This document shows positions 42,127 through 51,126 of a stretch of DNA of 64,000 bases, one piece after another. The notes beneath the pieces are model-generated. The model was not told where the DNA came from and did no database searches. It saw only the letters and a program-made list of their open reading frames with translations. Where the stretch lies: NCBI GenBank assembly GCA_005883615.1, contig VBEC01000021.1:1-64000 (forward strand). The letters are read 5' to 3'. Position 1 is the first letter of the stretch, and every line of letters starts with the position of its first letter. This DNA is from Chloroflexota bacterium. Lineage in GTDB: Bacteria; Chloroflexota; Limnocylindria; Limnocylindrales; CSP1-4. The position numbers and the translations under genes are program-made.

Positions 42127-42381
42127 GTGGAAACGGCAAGGTTCCAGGTGAACACTTTCCCGTCGGATGACGAGGAATTGGCTCGGTATGTCGCGGAGCT
42201 CGTCTCGGCGGTTTCGGAGGTGTCGGACAGCGTCGTCGCATGGCTCGAGTCGGCTTTGCGAGAGCGCTACCCGCAGGCGGCCGTGGCGGAGAGGTCAGAG
42301 CTGGCCGACATGTTTCCGACCGAGCCGTTGACCGTGTACGTCTATCGCGACGGTTCGCCGCTCCCGGCCTCCAGGGATTGA
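42127..42381 (+). CDS. hypothetical protein, 84 aa
   Basis: GTG 42127 follows GGAGG at 4-nt spacing. The protein is acidic and helical at first (SDDEELARYVAELVSAVSEV, VVAWLESALRERYP) and ends with a strand-like TVYVYRDGSPLP. I do not recognise it. It is divergent from ftsZ (about 218 nt apart). No export signal. Confidence 0.55.
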   Translation: METARFQVNTFPSDDEELARYVAELVSAVSEVSDSVVAWLESALRERYPQAAVAERSELADMFPTEPLTVYVYRDGSPLPASRD

Positions 42382-42766
42382 GGTGAACCGCGGCACCCGT
42401 CGGACGCGCGACAGTCGGTGCCCCGGCGCACCGGTTCGTAGGACGAAGGTACTAACCCCCAGGTGGGACCATCGTTGTCAGTGGTACGGCTCGCGGCCGA
42501 CCCAATCCGTCCCCCCGGCGGTGTGATAGGTCGCGAGCCGTGCTGTGCGAGCTGCATCCCCGCGGTGGATGGCCGCTGATGGTCGAGTAGCGGCTCCGAG
42601 AGCACCGTCGAAGAGCCACAGGTGCTCACCATCCCCCCGGATGAGTTCGATCGGACAGCAAACGCGCTGGCCCTGATCGGCCGTCGACTCGCCAAGGACT
42701 CAAACAGCAACGGTCGCCCGCGGGGTCGGGCTCGATCGTAGGCCCGCCCGCGTACCTGGGTCGCCG
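42382..42766. other. intergenic stretch with a possible 39-aa ORF
   Basis: No clear gene. A short + strand frame (42622-42741, GTG start) reads VLTIPPDEFDRTANALALIG and then RRLAKDSNSNGRP; it looks protein-like but lacks a good ribosome site. The 122-aa minus ORF of the track has no family features. Confidence 0.35.
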
Positions 42767-42961
42767 CTACCTCAGGCCGAGGGGAATGACCTGCCCGTCG
42801 CCGACGAAGTAGGCGTACAGAACGACGGCCGCCATGACACCGAGGAGGGCCAATGCGAGCGCGAGAAGCGCGTTGGTGCGGGCCCTTCCCGCGACCCAGC
42901 CGATCGCGAAGGTGCCGGCGACGATAAGAAACACTCCTGCGTCAATCATGCCGGGCCGCAT
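42767..42961 (-). CDS. small two-helix membrane protein, 64 aa
   Basis: Two hydrophobic helices are visible (about 7-24, AGVFLIVAGTFAIGWVAG, and about 32-52, LLALALALLGVMAAVVLYAY), joined by a basic RARTNA loop, with a short C-terminal tail. It looks like a small membrane protein with no known domain. A start at ATG 42949 is also possible. It lies next to tRNA-Pro but is not clearly cotranscribed. Confidence 0.6.
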   Translation of the reverse strand: MRPGMIDAGVFLIVAGTFAIGWVAGRARTNALLALALALLGVMAAVVLYAYFVGDGQVIPLGLR

Positions 42962-43052
42962 TCTCTACCACCCATCCCGTGGCGACTTTACAGCCGGACC
43001 GGAGGGATGAAATGCCCCCGGACCGCGCCGAGCGCCTTTCTCCTGGGAAAGT

Positions 43053-43129
43053 TGGTCGGGGCGGCCGGATTTGAACCGACGACCACCAGTCCCCCAGACT
43101 GGTGCGCTACCAGACTGCGCCACGCCCCG
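43053..43129 (-). tRNA. tRNA-Pro (anticodon GGG)
   Basis: The 77-nt minus-strand sequence has acceptor CGGGGCG/CGCCCCG, discriminator A and an encoded CCA. The anticodon arm CCAGT-CTGGGGG-ACTGG gives GGG. The T arm includes GGTTCAAATCC. It decodes CCC. It stands alone between the small membrane protein and der. Confidence 0.96.
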
Positions 43130-43163
43130 ACACGCGGCCAGTCTAGCACCGGACGAATCGCGT

Positions 43164-44762
43164 TCAGCGCCCCCGCGCCTTGATCGGGGCCTTGCGTTTT
43201 TCGGGTTTCACGGCCCGTGATCGACCGGCTGTCGGGGATCGGCGCCGTCGCGGCAGCTTGATCGCGCTGCGGTCGCGGAACACCAGGCGAATGGGCGTCC
43301 CGTCGAAGCCGAACGTCTCCCGGAGGCGGTTCTCCAGGTAGCGGCGGTAGCTGAAATGAACGGCCGAGGCGTTGTTCGCGAAGAACACGAATGTGGGCGG
43401 CGCGACGCTGACCTGTGTCGCATAGAAGAGCTTGGGCCGGCGCCCCTTGACCGCGGGTGGGGCGACACGTTCGGAGGCCGCGGAGACGATGCGATTCAAC
43501 TCGGCGGTCGGGACGCGCTTTCGGCGCTCGCCCCAGATGTCGACGGCGGTCTCCAGCACGCGATCGACTCGCTGGCCGGTCTTGGCGCTGATCGATACGA
43601 CAGGCGCGAAATCGAGGAACGGCACCTCGGACCGGATCGCCGCGACGTATTCATCGAACGTCCGGTCCGTCTTCTCCTCCACCAGGTCCCACTTGTTGAC
43701 CGCCAGCACGAGGCCCTTGCCTTCCTCGACGACAAAGCCCGCCACGTGTGCATCCTGCGCAGTCAGCCCATCCACCGCGTCGATCACGAGCACGGCGACG
43801 TCCGCTCGCGAGATCGCCTTCAACGCCCGCAGCGTCGAATAGCGCTCGGCAGCCGGTCCGGAAGCTACCTTGCCACGCCGGCGGATGCCGGCCGTGTCGA
43901 TCAGCACGACCTCGCTGCGCCCCCACGCCAGCCGAGTGTCGATCGCGTCGCGCGTCGTACCCGGCACCGAGGAGACGATCGTGCGCTGCTGGCCGAGCAA
44001 CGCGTTGAGCAGGCTCGACTTTCCGACATTTGGTCGTCCCACGAAGGCGATTGCCGCCGGCTCCTCGTCGGCCGCGGCGGCTAGCTCGGCGTCCCAGCGG
44101 CGTGCGGCGACCTCATCCGCGCCGTCCGCGATGCTCTCGTCGATTCCGTCGTCGGCGTCCTCGCCGGCGATGATCGGCTCGAGGTGCCCGGCTGCAACCT
44201 CTCGGGCCCAGGCGTCGGCCTCCTCCGCGCGCGCTTTGGCCGCCCGCTCCTCATCGGTCTCGGGCGGGAGCGCCTCGACGATTGCGTCGAGCAGCTCGGC
44301 CGTGCCCCGGCCGTGCGTGGCCGAGATTGCATGCGTCTGCTCCCAGCCTAGCTCCCAGAACTCGGCCGCGTCGAGCTCGCGGCTTGGATTGTCGGCCTTG
44401 TTGACGGCCATCACGACCCGGGCGCTCGCCTGGCGCAGGAGCTCGGCCGCCTCCTGGTCGGCCGGCGTCAGCCCCGCGATCGCGTCCGCGACGAACACGA
44501 TGACGTCCGCCTCGGCGATCGCGAGCCGCGCCTGCTCCTGGACCGCGGCCTCGATCGAGTCACCCGGTGCCGTCTCCAGGCCGCCGGTGTCGACGATGAC
44601 GAAGCGCCGGCCGTTCCACTCAGCCTCGCCATACAGGCGGTCTCGGGTCGTCCGGGCGCGGTCCTCCACGATGGCCTTGCGCGACCCGAGGACGCGATTG
44701 AACAGGGTGCTCTTGCCGACATTCGGACGCCCGACGACGGCAACCACGGGGAGCGCGATCAC
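43164..44762 (-). CDS. der: GTPase Der (EngA)
   Basis: The 532-aa ribosome-assembly GTPase has two G domains, GRPNVGKSTLFNRVLGSRKA (about 11-30) with DTGG and NKAD, and GRPNVGKSSLLNALLGQQRT (about 240) with DTAG and NKWD. A KH-like C-terminal domain (about 420-505) follows. The inter-domain linker is long and acidic (EDADDGIDESIADGADEV) and the C-terminal tail is basic, which makes it longer than the usual 440-490. GTG 44762 begins right before the first P-loop. It is 7 nt from the ispH stop, so coupled. Confidence 0.95.
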   Translation of the reverse strand: MIALPVVAVVGRPNVGKSTLFNRVLGSRKAIVEDRARTTRDRLYGEAEWNGRRFVIVDTGGLETAPGDSIEAAVQEQARLAIAEADVIVFVADAIAGLTPADQEAAELLRQASARVVMAVNKADNPSRELDAAEFWELGWEQTHAISATHGRGTAELLDAIVEALPPETDEERAAKARAEEADAWAREVAAGHLEPIIAGEDADDGIDESIADGADEVAARRWDAELAAAADEEPAAIAFVGRPNVGKSSLLNALLGQQRTIVSSVPGTTRDAIDTRLAWGRSEVVLIDTAGIRRRGKVASGPAAERYSTLRALKAISRADVAVLVIDAVDGLTAQDAHVAGFVVEEGKGLVLAVNKWDLVEEKTDRTFDEYVAAIRSEVPFLDFAPVVSISAKTGQRVDRVLETAVDIWGERRKRVPTAELNRIVSAASERVAPPAVKGRRPKLFYATQVSVAPPTFVFFANNASAVHFSYRRYLENRLRETFGFDGTPIRLVFRDRSAIKLPRRRRSPTAGRSRAVKPEKRKAPIKARGR

Positions 44763-44769
44763 GGGACTA

Positions 44770-45753
44770 TCAGGCGGCGCCTGACGTTGGTCGCGAGGTC
44801 TCCGGTTTGGCGCTTGGCAGGGAGGTCGTTCGGCCGGCGGGCGTGGCGGCCTCCGACAGGGCGGCGGTCGCGAGCTCGTCGGCTCGTGCCCGAGCATCGG
44901 GCGTGCCGGCCAGTTCGAGGATTCGCCGCGTGACGGCGTGGAGATCCTCGATCGGAGTCGACGTGCCGCCGGTGATGCCGACCACTCGAACGCCCTTGAA
45001 CGAGCCGGCGTCGGTCAGGTCACGGTAGCCTTCGATCTGGATCGCCGGTGTACCGGCGATCCCGCACAGCCGCGTCAGCTCCTTGGTGTTGGCGCTGGAT
45101 CGGCCGCCGACGACCACCATCAGGTCGACCTCGCGGGCGGTCTCGAGCGTGTCCTCCTGCCGCCGGATCGTCACCGGGCAGACGGTGTTGACGATCTTGA
45201 GCTCGTGGCTGCGGCTGACCATGAAGGCGGCCAGCTTCTCGAACTTCCATGGCGGCTGCGTGCTCTGCGAGATGAGTGCCATCTTCTTGCGTCGGGGGAT
45301 GGCCTCCCAGTCCTCCTCCTCGTCGACCACGATTGCGTCGGGTGCAAACCCGAGGAGACCGACCACCTCCGGGTGGCGGGGGGTTCCGAGCAGGACGATC
45401 GTGTAACCCTCGTCGACGAGCTTGACGATCTCCTTCTGCTCCTGGATCACCCAGGTGCATGTACCGTCGATGACTTCGAGGCCGCGTGCGTTTGCACGTT
45501 CCATGACATCGGGTCGCACCCCGTGGGCTCGGATGACGACTGCAGCGCCGTGGTCGACGTCGTCGAGCGTGTCCACGGTCTGGATGCCGAGCAGCTCGAG
45601 CTCGGAGATCACACCCTCGTTGTGGACGACCTGCCCCAGCGTGTGCGTGGTCTTGCCGGCGGCCGACGCCTCCTTGGCCTTGTCGATTGCCTCGCGCACG
45701 CCATAACAGAATCCGGTCCGCTTTGCGATGCGGACCTCTTCGACGGCTCCCAT
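44770..45753 (-). CDS. ispH: 4-hydroxy-3-methylbut-2-enyl diphosphate reductase
   Basis: The 327-aa 4Fe-4S enzyme makes IPP and DMAPP in the last step of the MEP pathway. The three cluster Cys are in TGFCYGVREAI (C16), IDGTCTWVIQEQ and VNTVCPVTIRRQ. The catalytic His and Glu blocks are LGQVVHNEGVI, VIRAHGV and TGGTSTPIED. ATG 45753 fits family starts; the track start at 45915 is over-extended. With dxs at 57 kb it shows that the host uses the MEP route. It ends in a Ser/Pro tail. Confidence 0.95.
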   Translation of the reverse strand: MGAVEEVRIAKRTGFCYGVREAIDKAKEASAAGKTTHTLGQVVHNEGVISELELLGIQTVDTLDDVDHGAAVVIRAHGVRPDVMERANARGLEVIDGTCTWVIQEQKEIVKLVDEGYTIVLLGTPRHPEVVGLLGFAPDAIVVDEEEDWEAIPRRKKMALISQSTQPPWKFEKLAAFMVSRSHELKIVNTVCPVTIRRQEDTLETAREVDLMVVVGGRSSANTKELTRLCGIAGTPAIQIEGYRDLTDAGSFKGVRVVGITGGTSTPIEDLHAVTRRILELAGTPDARARADELATAALSEAATPAGRTTSLPSAKPETSRPTSGAA

Positions 45754-45763
45754 GTCAACGCGA

Positions 45764-46498
45764 TTATCCCATGGGCCGGCCGTAGGCCCCCCTGTGGCGA
45801 GACGGGAGGAGCTCGGCGATGCGGCCCATGACCAATCTCGTCGCGGCGGTCTTGGCCGCCCGGCGATCCGGGTTCTGGGTGATGTCGGGCGGCAACGTGA
45901 AGGCATCTCCGACACGCATCGCGATTCGGCCTCCGGGATGAGGGCGGCTTCCGCGTGGCCAGAAGCGGTCCGTGCCTGAGATCCCGACCGGCAGAATCGG
46001 GGCGCCCGTCTTCAGCGCTAGGATGGCGAGGCCGTCCTTCGCTTCCTGGAGCCCGCCGGTCGGGCTACGGGTGCCCTCCGGGAATACCATCAGAACGTGT
46101 CCCTCGTCGAGGATTCGGCGCGCCAGGCGAAAGGCTTCGATGTCGGCCGTGCCGCGATCCACGGGGTGGATGCTGTTGCCCAGCACGAACCGACCGAGGA
46201 TTGGCCACTCGACCATCTCCCTCTTGCCGAGCCAATGGATCCGCCGGCCCATGGCCTGCGTCAGCCATCCACCGACCAGCACGCCATCGGCGTTGGACAG
46301 ATGGTTGGCGGCCAGGATCAACGGGCCAGTCTTTGGAATCTGCTCGATCGCGCCGTCCACCGTCACCCTCGTCAGGCTGCGCAGGGCCACTCGGGCAACG
46401 AGCATCGTCAAGCCGATCAGCGGGCTGATGCCGTCCTGGAGAGGTTCGCCGTCGGGGTGCGACTCGCGGGTCACGGCCGAATCGCGCGCGGCGTTCAT
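45764..46498 (-). CDS. plsC: 1-acyl-sn-glycerol-3-phosphate acyltransferase (PlsC-like)
   Basis: The 244-aa acyltransferase has the catalytic NHLSNADGVLVG (HxxxxD, about 65), the IHWLGKREM block and FPEGTRSPTGGL (substrate-phosphate site), then PILPVGISGTDRFWP. It acylates lysophosphatidate to phosphatidate at the membrane. The ATG overlaps the cmk stop (ATGA). The order cmk-plsC-ispH recalls Firmicutes clusters. A preceding hydrophobic stretch (about 25-45) may sit on the membrane. Confidence 0.9.
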   Translation of the reverse strand: MNAARDSAVTRESHPDGEPLQDGISPLIGLTMLVARVALRSLTRVTVDGAIEQIPKTGPLILAANHLSNADGVLVGGWLTQAMGRRIHWLGKREMVEWPILGRFVLGNSIHPVDRGTADIEAFRLARRILDEGHVLMVFPEGTRSPTGGLQEAKDGLAILALKTGAPILPVGISGTDRFWPRGSRPHPGGRIAMRVGDAFTLPPDITQNPDRRAAKTAATRLVMGRIAELLPSRHRGAYGRPMG

Positions 46499-47205
46499 GC
46501 CGGCGCCTTCGTCTGGGACGATCGCGCTTCTTCGGCTGCCGCGATCTCTTTGACGACCATGCCGACGGTCTGTTCGAAGCGGTTGCTGTCGGTCTGCAGG
46601 ATGTGGGCGTCGGTCGCGGGTCGCAGCGGCGCGACGGCCCGCGTTCTGTCCAGCTCGTCCCGTCTTCGCAACTGGCTGAGGATTTCGCCGGCCTCCCGGC
46701 TGTCCGGGGCGATGCCGCGCTCTTCGATCCTGCGCCGGGCACGCTCCTCGACAGAGGCCTCGAGGAAGATCTTGAGGTCGGCGTCGGGGAGGACGACGGT
46801 TCCGATATCTCGCCCGGCCATGATGATTCCGCGATCCCTGGCCAGAGCCCGCTGGCGCGGCAGCAGCGCCGCTCGAACCTCGCCGACCGCCGCGATCTCG
46901 GACACCCCCTGGTCGACTGCGGCCGTGTGCACCTCCTCGGTCACGTCCTTCCCGTCGACGACGACCCGGTCCAACCTTCCCTGGTGATCCGGGGCGAGGT
47001 GCACCTCCTCGGCGAGCGCGACCAGCGCAGGCACGTCGCCGGGCGACATGCGCCGCTGGAGCGAGAGCCAGGTCACGGAGCGGTACAGCAAGCCGGTGTC
47101 GCAGAACCGATAGCCGAGCTGCAGCGCCGCGGCGGCGCCCACGCTGCTCTTTCCGCTTGACGCGGGCCCGTCCAGGGCCACGACAAGCTTCCGATCCCTG
47201 CCCAC
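46495..47205 (-). CDS. cmk: cytidylate kinase
   Basis: The 236-aa kinase phosphorylates CMP and dCMP. It has the P-loop ALDGPASSGKSSVG, FCDTGLLYRSVTWL, the CMP-site IIMAGRDIGTVVLPDADLKI, the lid EERARRRIEERG and DELDRTRAVAPLRPATDA. GTG 47205 gives the usual 220-236 aa; the track start at 47457 adds an Arg-rich run and is rejected. It lies between rluB and plsC. Confidence 0.95.
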   Translation of the reverse strand: MGRDRKLVVALDGPASSGKSSVGAAAALQLGYRFCDTGLLYRSVTWLSLQRRMSPGDVPALVALAEEVHLAPDHQGRLDRVVVDGKDVTEEVHTAAVDQGVSEIAAVGEVRAALLPRQRALARDRGIIMAGRDIGTVVLPDADLKIFLEASVEERARRRIEERGIAPDSREAGEILSQLRRRDELDRTRAVAPLRPATDAHILQTDSNRFEQTVGMVVKEIAAAEEARSSQTKAPA

Positions 47206-47261
47206 CCGGCCAGCATAACCGCCGCGCTCTCGGCGGCGACGAGCGCGTGAAGAACGGGCGG

Positions 47262-48041
47262 TTAGTCGGGCGACGGAGCTCCGGGCAGGGATCGGACCTC
47301 GGCTGGGGTCAGTCGCCTCACCTGTCCACTGGGCAGTTCGTCGAGACGGATCGGCCCGACCCGCACCCTGACGAGCCGCTCCACGGGCATCTCGACCGCG
47401 CCGAACATTCGCCGGAGCTGCCGCTTCCATCCCTGTCGGAGCGTGGCGCGGTACCACGTAAGTGGCGGCGGGGCCGGCTGGAGCAGAGCGACCAGACGGC
47501 GCGTCTCGATCGGCGTCGCCGCCCGCAGGTGGTAGAGCATTGCCTGGCCCTCGGGAAGCTCAATCCCTGTCTCGACCGCGCGGCGCTGCTCGCCCGTCAG
47601 GTCGGCGTGGAGGCCGAGCGCGTACTCGCGCTCGATCCCGAAGCGCGGATGAAGGATCCGCTCCGCCCACGAGCCGTCGTCGGTCAGGACAAGCAAGCCT
47701 TCGGAATCCTGGTCCAGCCGCCCGACGGGGAAGAGCCGGCCGCCCGCCGGCCGCATGGACGGAGGGACGAGATCGAGCACGGTCCGGGCGGCGTGCCGAT
47801 CGCGGACGGTCGAGGTCACCCCCGCGGGCTTGTGGAGGACCAAATACGTGCGTGTGCCCGATGGGCGCAGGATCGCGCGGCCGTCGACTTCGATTTCCGC
47901 GGTTTCCGAATCGACCTGTTCACCGATAACCGCCCTGCGACCATCGACCGTGACGCGCCCTGCGGCGATGAGCTCCTCGCTGCCACGCCGGGAGGCAATT
48001 CCGGCGGCGGCGAGGACCTTCTGGAGCCGCTCCGGGGGCAT
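47262..48041 (-). CDS. rluB: 23S rRNA pseudouridine synthase, RsuA/RluB family
   Basis: The 259-aa enzyme has an N-terminal S4 domain (ERLQKVLAAAGIASRRGSEE, VTVDGRRAVIGEQV) and the synthase core with the catalytic Asp in LFPVGRLDQDSEGLLVLTDD. YLVLHKPAGVTST and QGWKRQLRRMFGAVEM are RluB/RsuA-type blocks. It isomerises a uridine in rRNA. It follows scpB closely, as in many Gram-positive genomes. Confidence 0.92.
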   Translation of the reverse strand: MPPERLQKVLAAAGIASRRGSEELIAAGRVTVDGRRAVIGEQVDSETAEIEVDGRAILRPSGTRTYLVLHKPAGVTSTVRDRHAARTVLDLVPPSMRPAGGRLFPVGRLDQDSEGLLVLTDDGSWAERILHPRFGIEREYALGLHADLTGEQRRAVETGIELPEGQAMLYHLRAATPIETRRLVALLQPAPPPLTWYRATLRQGWKRQLRRMFGAVEMPVERLVRVRVGPIRLDELPSGQVRRLTPAEVRSLPGAPSPD

Positions 48042-48044
48042 GGG

Positions 48045-48800
48045 TCAGGGGTGGGCTGTGGCGTCGGCCTCGAGCACCTGGGCGCCTCCGGCCTCGTCCG
48101 CGACTTGGGCCTCGTTCGCGACACGGGCCTCGTCCGCGACTTGGGCCTCGTCCGCGAGTTCGGCCGCCAGGCGCCCGGCGACCTCGGCATCCAGCGCCGG
48201 CAGGTCGTCGAGGCTCGTCAGGCCAAAGCGTTCGAGAAAATCGAAGCCGGTCCCGTACAGGATGGGACGCCCGGGGCCCTCCGCGCGTCCGAGCTCCAGC
48301 GCAAGCCTGCGGTGGACGAGCGCGCGGACCGTGTAGTCGGAGTCGACGCCCCGGATGCGCTCGATGACCGCCTTGGTGACCGGCTGGCGATACGCGATGA
48401 TGGCGAGTGTTTCCAGCGAGGCCTGTGACAACCGAATCGCGTCGGAGCCTACGTAGCGAGCGATCAGCGAGCCGGCTTCGGGGGCAGTCACCAGCTCGAC
48501 CTGGTCGCCGCTGGAAATCAGCCGAATTCCCCGGTTTCGAAGGCTGATTTCCAGATCGCCCAGTCGGGCATCCACGGTCGCCCGATCGACGCCTGCGGAG
48601 GCCGCGATCTCACGGCGGGAGAGCGGACGCTCGGCGACGAACAGGAGCGCCTCCAGCTGCGGCTCGGTCAGCTCGGCCGCCGGCGGTGGCGCGGTGAAGC
48701 CATCCTCCGGATAGAGGGCACCTTCCGGCCCGACGCCATTCGAGTCTCCTTCGCGACCGTCGCCGAACACCGGGACGCCGTTCACCGGCTCGTCATTCAC
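48045..48800 (-). CDS. scpB: segregation and condensation protein B
   Basis: The 251-aa kleisin partner has two winged helices: LTEPQLEALLFVAERPLSRR, VELVTAPEAGSLIARYVGSD, SQASLETLAIIAYRQPVTKA, IERIRGVDSDYTVRAL, YGTGFDFLERFGLTSLDDLP. With ScpA and SMC it compacts the chromosome. GTG 48800 overlaps the scpA stop (GTGA); the ATG at 48845 in the track is the alternative. An acidic low-complexity lead and a hexapeptide-repeat tail (ADEAQV-type) are unusual additions. Confidence 0.94.
   Translation of the reverse strand: MNDEPVNGVPVFGDGREGDSNGVGPEGALYPEDGFTAPPPAAELTEPQLEALLFVAERPLSRREIAASAGVDRATVDARLGDLEISLRNRGIRLISSGDQVELVTAPEAGSLIARYVGSDAIRLSQASLETLAIIAYRQPVTKAVIERIRGVDSDYTVRALVHRRLALELGRAEGPGRPILYGTGFDFLERFGLTSLDDLPALDAEVAGRLAAELADEAQVADEARVANEAQVADEAGGAQVLEADATAHP
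48091..48162 (-). repeat. 18-bp tandem repeats in the scpB 3' end
   Basis: Four imperfect copies of GCCTCGTCCGCGACTTGG (plus-strand view) run in succession. On the coding strand they encode ADEAQV-like hexapeptides in the ScpB tail. Unit 2 differs at three positions and unit 4 at two. Confidence 0.9.
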
Positions 48801-49624
48801 CCAGCCGGCTCCAATTCCGCCGTCCGCGCGACGATCGGTCCCCATGGCTCCGCCTGTTCGACGACGATCTCGCGGCGCTTCATGAGCTCCAGCAGGGCGA
48901 GGAAGGTGACCGCAACGAGCACTCGGTCGCTCACCCCTCGCAGGATGTCCTGGAGGACCACGACACCCGCTCCACGCAGCGCCATGCGGATGATCGCCGC
49001 CCGCTCTTCGACCGTGACGCTCCGCGCCAGGACCTCCGGGGGCGGCTCGGGTGGCGGCACGATTCTGATCAGCAAACCCAGACCATCGACGAGCAAGCCC
49101 ACGTCGAGGGGAGCTCTTTGCGGCGCACGCGCGCCGGCGATGGCTGCCGCCTGGGCGGCCGCCGGCTCGCGCCGGAACAGGCCGCTGGCGCCCGTCACGC
49201 GCTCCTGGAGAGCGGATCCCGCATCCCGATAGGCCCGGTACAGCAGAAGGCGGGCCCGCAGCTCTGCTTCGGGATCTGGCGCGTCGTCGAGCGCTTCCCC
49301 GCCGGTGACCGTGCTATCGCCTCGCGGCGGCAGCAGGGCGCGGCTCTTGATCAGGATCAGCTGGCTGGCGACCGTGACGAAGGACGAGATGTTGCCGAGT
49401 CGATCGCCGGGCAACATCGCGAGCGCTTCCAGGTAGGCAACCGTGAGGCCGGCCAGGGGCACCGTCAGGATGTCGAGGCGACGTGCCTCGATGAGGGACA
49501 GGAGAAGGGCCAGCGGACCCTCGAATTCCTCGAAACGAACGTGAGTCGACGACTCCGGCCCGTGGCCTTCGCCGAAGAGCACCGTCGGCGTTGAGCCTTC
49601 CATTCGGTCGCTCGCCGGGACCAT
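48797..49624 (-). CDS. scpA: segregation and condensation protein A
   Basis: The 275-aa kleisin has the N-terminal SMC-binding part (VRFEEFEGPLALLLSLIEAR, LDILTVPLAGLTVAYLEALA, FVTVASQLILIKSRALLPP) and the C-terminal winged helix (LQDILRGVSDRVLVAVTFLA, LELMKRREIVVEQAEPWGPI). It links SMC heads and binds ScpB. The start may be ATG 49603 (MEGSTPTVL), which trims seven residues. It starts 20 nt after the M50 gene. Confidence 0.94.
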   Translation of the reverse strand: MVPASDRMEGSTPTVLFGEGHGPESSTHVRFEEFEGPLALLLSLIEARRLDILTVPLAGLTVAYLEALAMLPGDRLGNISSFVTVASQLILIKSRALLPPRGDSTVTGGEALDDAPDPEAELRARLLLYRAYRDAGSALQERVTGASGLFRREPAAAQAAAIAGARAPQRAPLDVGLLVDGLGLLIRIVPPPEPPPEVLARSVTVEERAAIIRMALRGAGVVVLQDILRGVSDRVLVAVTFLALLELMKRREIVVEQAEPWGPIVARTAELEPAG

Positions 49625-49643
49625 CAGGCAGCCGCGTCCGACC

Positions 49644-50291
49644 TCAACCGAACACCGGGTATCCGACGAGGAAGTTCACGATCGGATAGATCAGGATTTG
49701 AAAGAGCTCCGAGAGGACGGTTCCGCCCCGGCCAATCGGTACGAACGCGGCGATCAGGATGATGAAGATCCCGTACTGCTCGAGGACGGGTCGCCACTGA
49801 TACGCAGTCCGGGGAGGCAGGAAGGCAAACAGGATCTTCGAGCCGTCGAGCGGCGGAATCGGGATCAGGTTGAAGACGAACAGAATCACGTTGATCACGA
49901 CCAGGAACTGCAGGACGCTGCTGAGCACGTCGGGCACGACCATGGCGGTGGTGTAGATGTAGCGCAGCGGCAGTGCGAAGGCGACGGCGAGGACAAGGTT
50001 GGAGGCAGGACCGGCGAAGGCGACGATCGCCTCACCGTATCGGCCGTAGGCCAGGTTGTACGGATTGATCGGCGTCGGTTTCGCCCGGCCGAAGCCGATG
50101 AGCAAGAGCATCAGGGCCCCGACCGGGTCGAAGTGCGCGATGGGGTTCAGCGTCAATCGGCCCATCATCTTCGCGGTGCCGTCGCCTAGCCGGTAGGCCG
50201 CAAGCGCGTGGCTGAATTCGTGAACCGGCAATGGCACGAGCAGGATGATCGCGACTGCGATCACGTAGGACGGTGTGAAGCCGAAGAGCAC
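49644..50291 (-). CDS. site-2 protease family membrane peptidase (M50)
   Basis: The 215-aa protein is a compact S2P-like protease with VPLPVHEFSHALAAYRLGD (HExxH, about 24-28) and NLIPIPPLDGSKILFAFLP (second metal motif, about 141-150). About five helices are visible; GPASNLVLAVAF is also standard for the branch near scpA in Firmicutes and Chloroflexota. Substrate unknown. It lacks CBS and PDZ domains, unlike the other M50 enzyme in this window. Confidence 0.9.
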   Translation of the reverse strand: MLFGFTPSYVIAVAIILLVPLPVHEFSHALAAYRLGDGTAKMMGRLTLNPIAHFDPVGALMLLLIGFGRAKPTPINPYNLAYGRYGEAIVAFAGPASNLVLAVAFALPLRYIYTTAMVVPDVLSSVLQFLVVINVILFVFNLIPIPPLDGSKILFAFLPPRTAYQWRPVLEQYGIFIILIAAFVPIGRGGTVLSELFQILIYPIVNFLVGYPVFG

Positions 50292-50382
50292 CAGCGATCC
50301 TCCAGAGGGTCAGCGGTCCAATGCTAGCGGGGCGGGCAGTTTGACCGAGCGGCTCCAGCGAGCGTCTACCTGCTTAGCAGCT

Positions 50383-51117
50383 TCAGAGTCGCCCGAGCAA
50401 CTCCGTCTTCTTCGCCTCGTATTCTTCCGGGCTGATGGCGCCCCGATCGCGCAGGTCCGCCAGGCTGGCCAGCGTCGCCGTGACCTGGTCGGGGCTCATC
50501 GTCGCGGCCCGAGGAGGAAGCTCGGGAGCCGGCTCGGATCGCGAGGCGAGCGCGGGCTCCGCGGGTGCGGGCACGGACGTCGCTCGGATGGGCGGCGACG
50601 GCATCCGCACCATGTCCGACTCGAGAGCGTGCTTCTGGTTGAGCATCTCCTTCTTGAACGTCGGTGCCTGGTTGAGCATTCGGTAGTGGTCGACCTCCTG
50701 CTCGGCGGCCGTCAGGATGTCGAGATCGCCGTACCCAAGCATGCGGCCGAGGATGTTCTGATCGAGCACCGCATCGTTGATCTTCTCGAGGGAGCTGTCC
50801 GCGGAGTGCTTGTTGATGATGCCGTCGACTTTCAGCACGCGGCGGTTGGTGACGATGTAGTCCTCGGCGTACCAGTTCCAGTAGACCTTGACGAGCCACA
50901 ACAGGCCCACGAGCACGAGGATGAGGCCGCCTGTCCCCAACACGGTGCGCACGGGGTGGCCGGGATCGAAGTTCGAGCTCAGCAGCGTCAGAACAACGCC
51001 GGCGACGACCATCAGCCACGGATAGCGCCCGTCGATGATCGTCGCCAGCCAGTGCTGGCGGGTGCGCAGGGCGATTCGTTCCCCATCCGCCAGGAGGCTG
51101 TCCGCGTAGCGCGCCAT
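50383..51117 (-). CDS. PH-like membrane protein with SHOCT domain
   Basis: The 244-aa protein begins with a polar part (LLADGERIALRTRQHWLATI), then two helices (about 32-50 and 58-77), then a bacterial PH-like domain with YIVTNRRVLKVDGIINKHSA and LEKINDAVLDQNILGRMLGY. At the end is a SHOCT motif (LADLRDRGAISPEEYEAKKT). The family is common but uncharacterised; SHOCT often aids oligomerisation. It sits between xerD and the M50 gene. Confidence 0.87.
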   Translation of the reverse strand: MARYADSLLADGERIALRTRQHWLATIIDGRYPWLMVVAGVVLTLLSSNFDPGHPVRTVLGTGGLILVLVGLLWLVKVYWNWYAEDYIVTNRRVLKVDGIINKHSADSSLEKINDAVLDQNILGRMLGYGDLDILTAAEQEVDHYRMLNQAPTFKKEMLNQKHALESDMVRMPSPPIRATSVPAPAEPALASRSEPAPELPPRAATMSPDQVTATLASLADLRDRGAISPEEYEAKKTELLGRL

Positions 51118-51126
51118 CGTCCCTCC

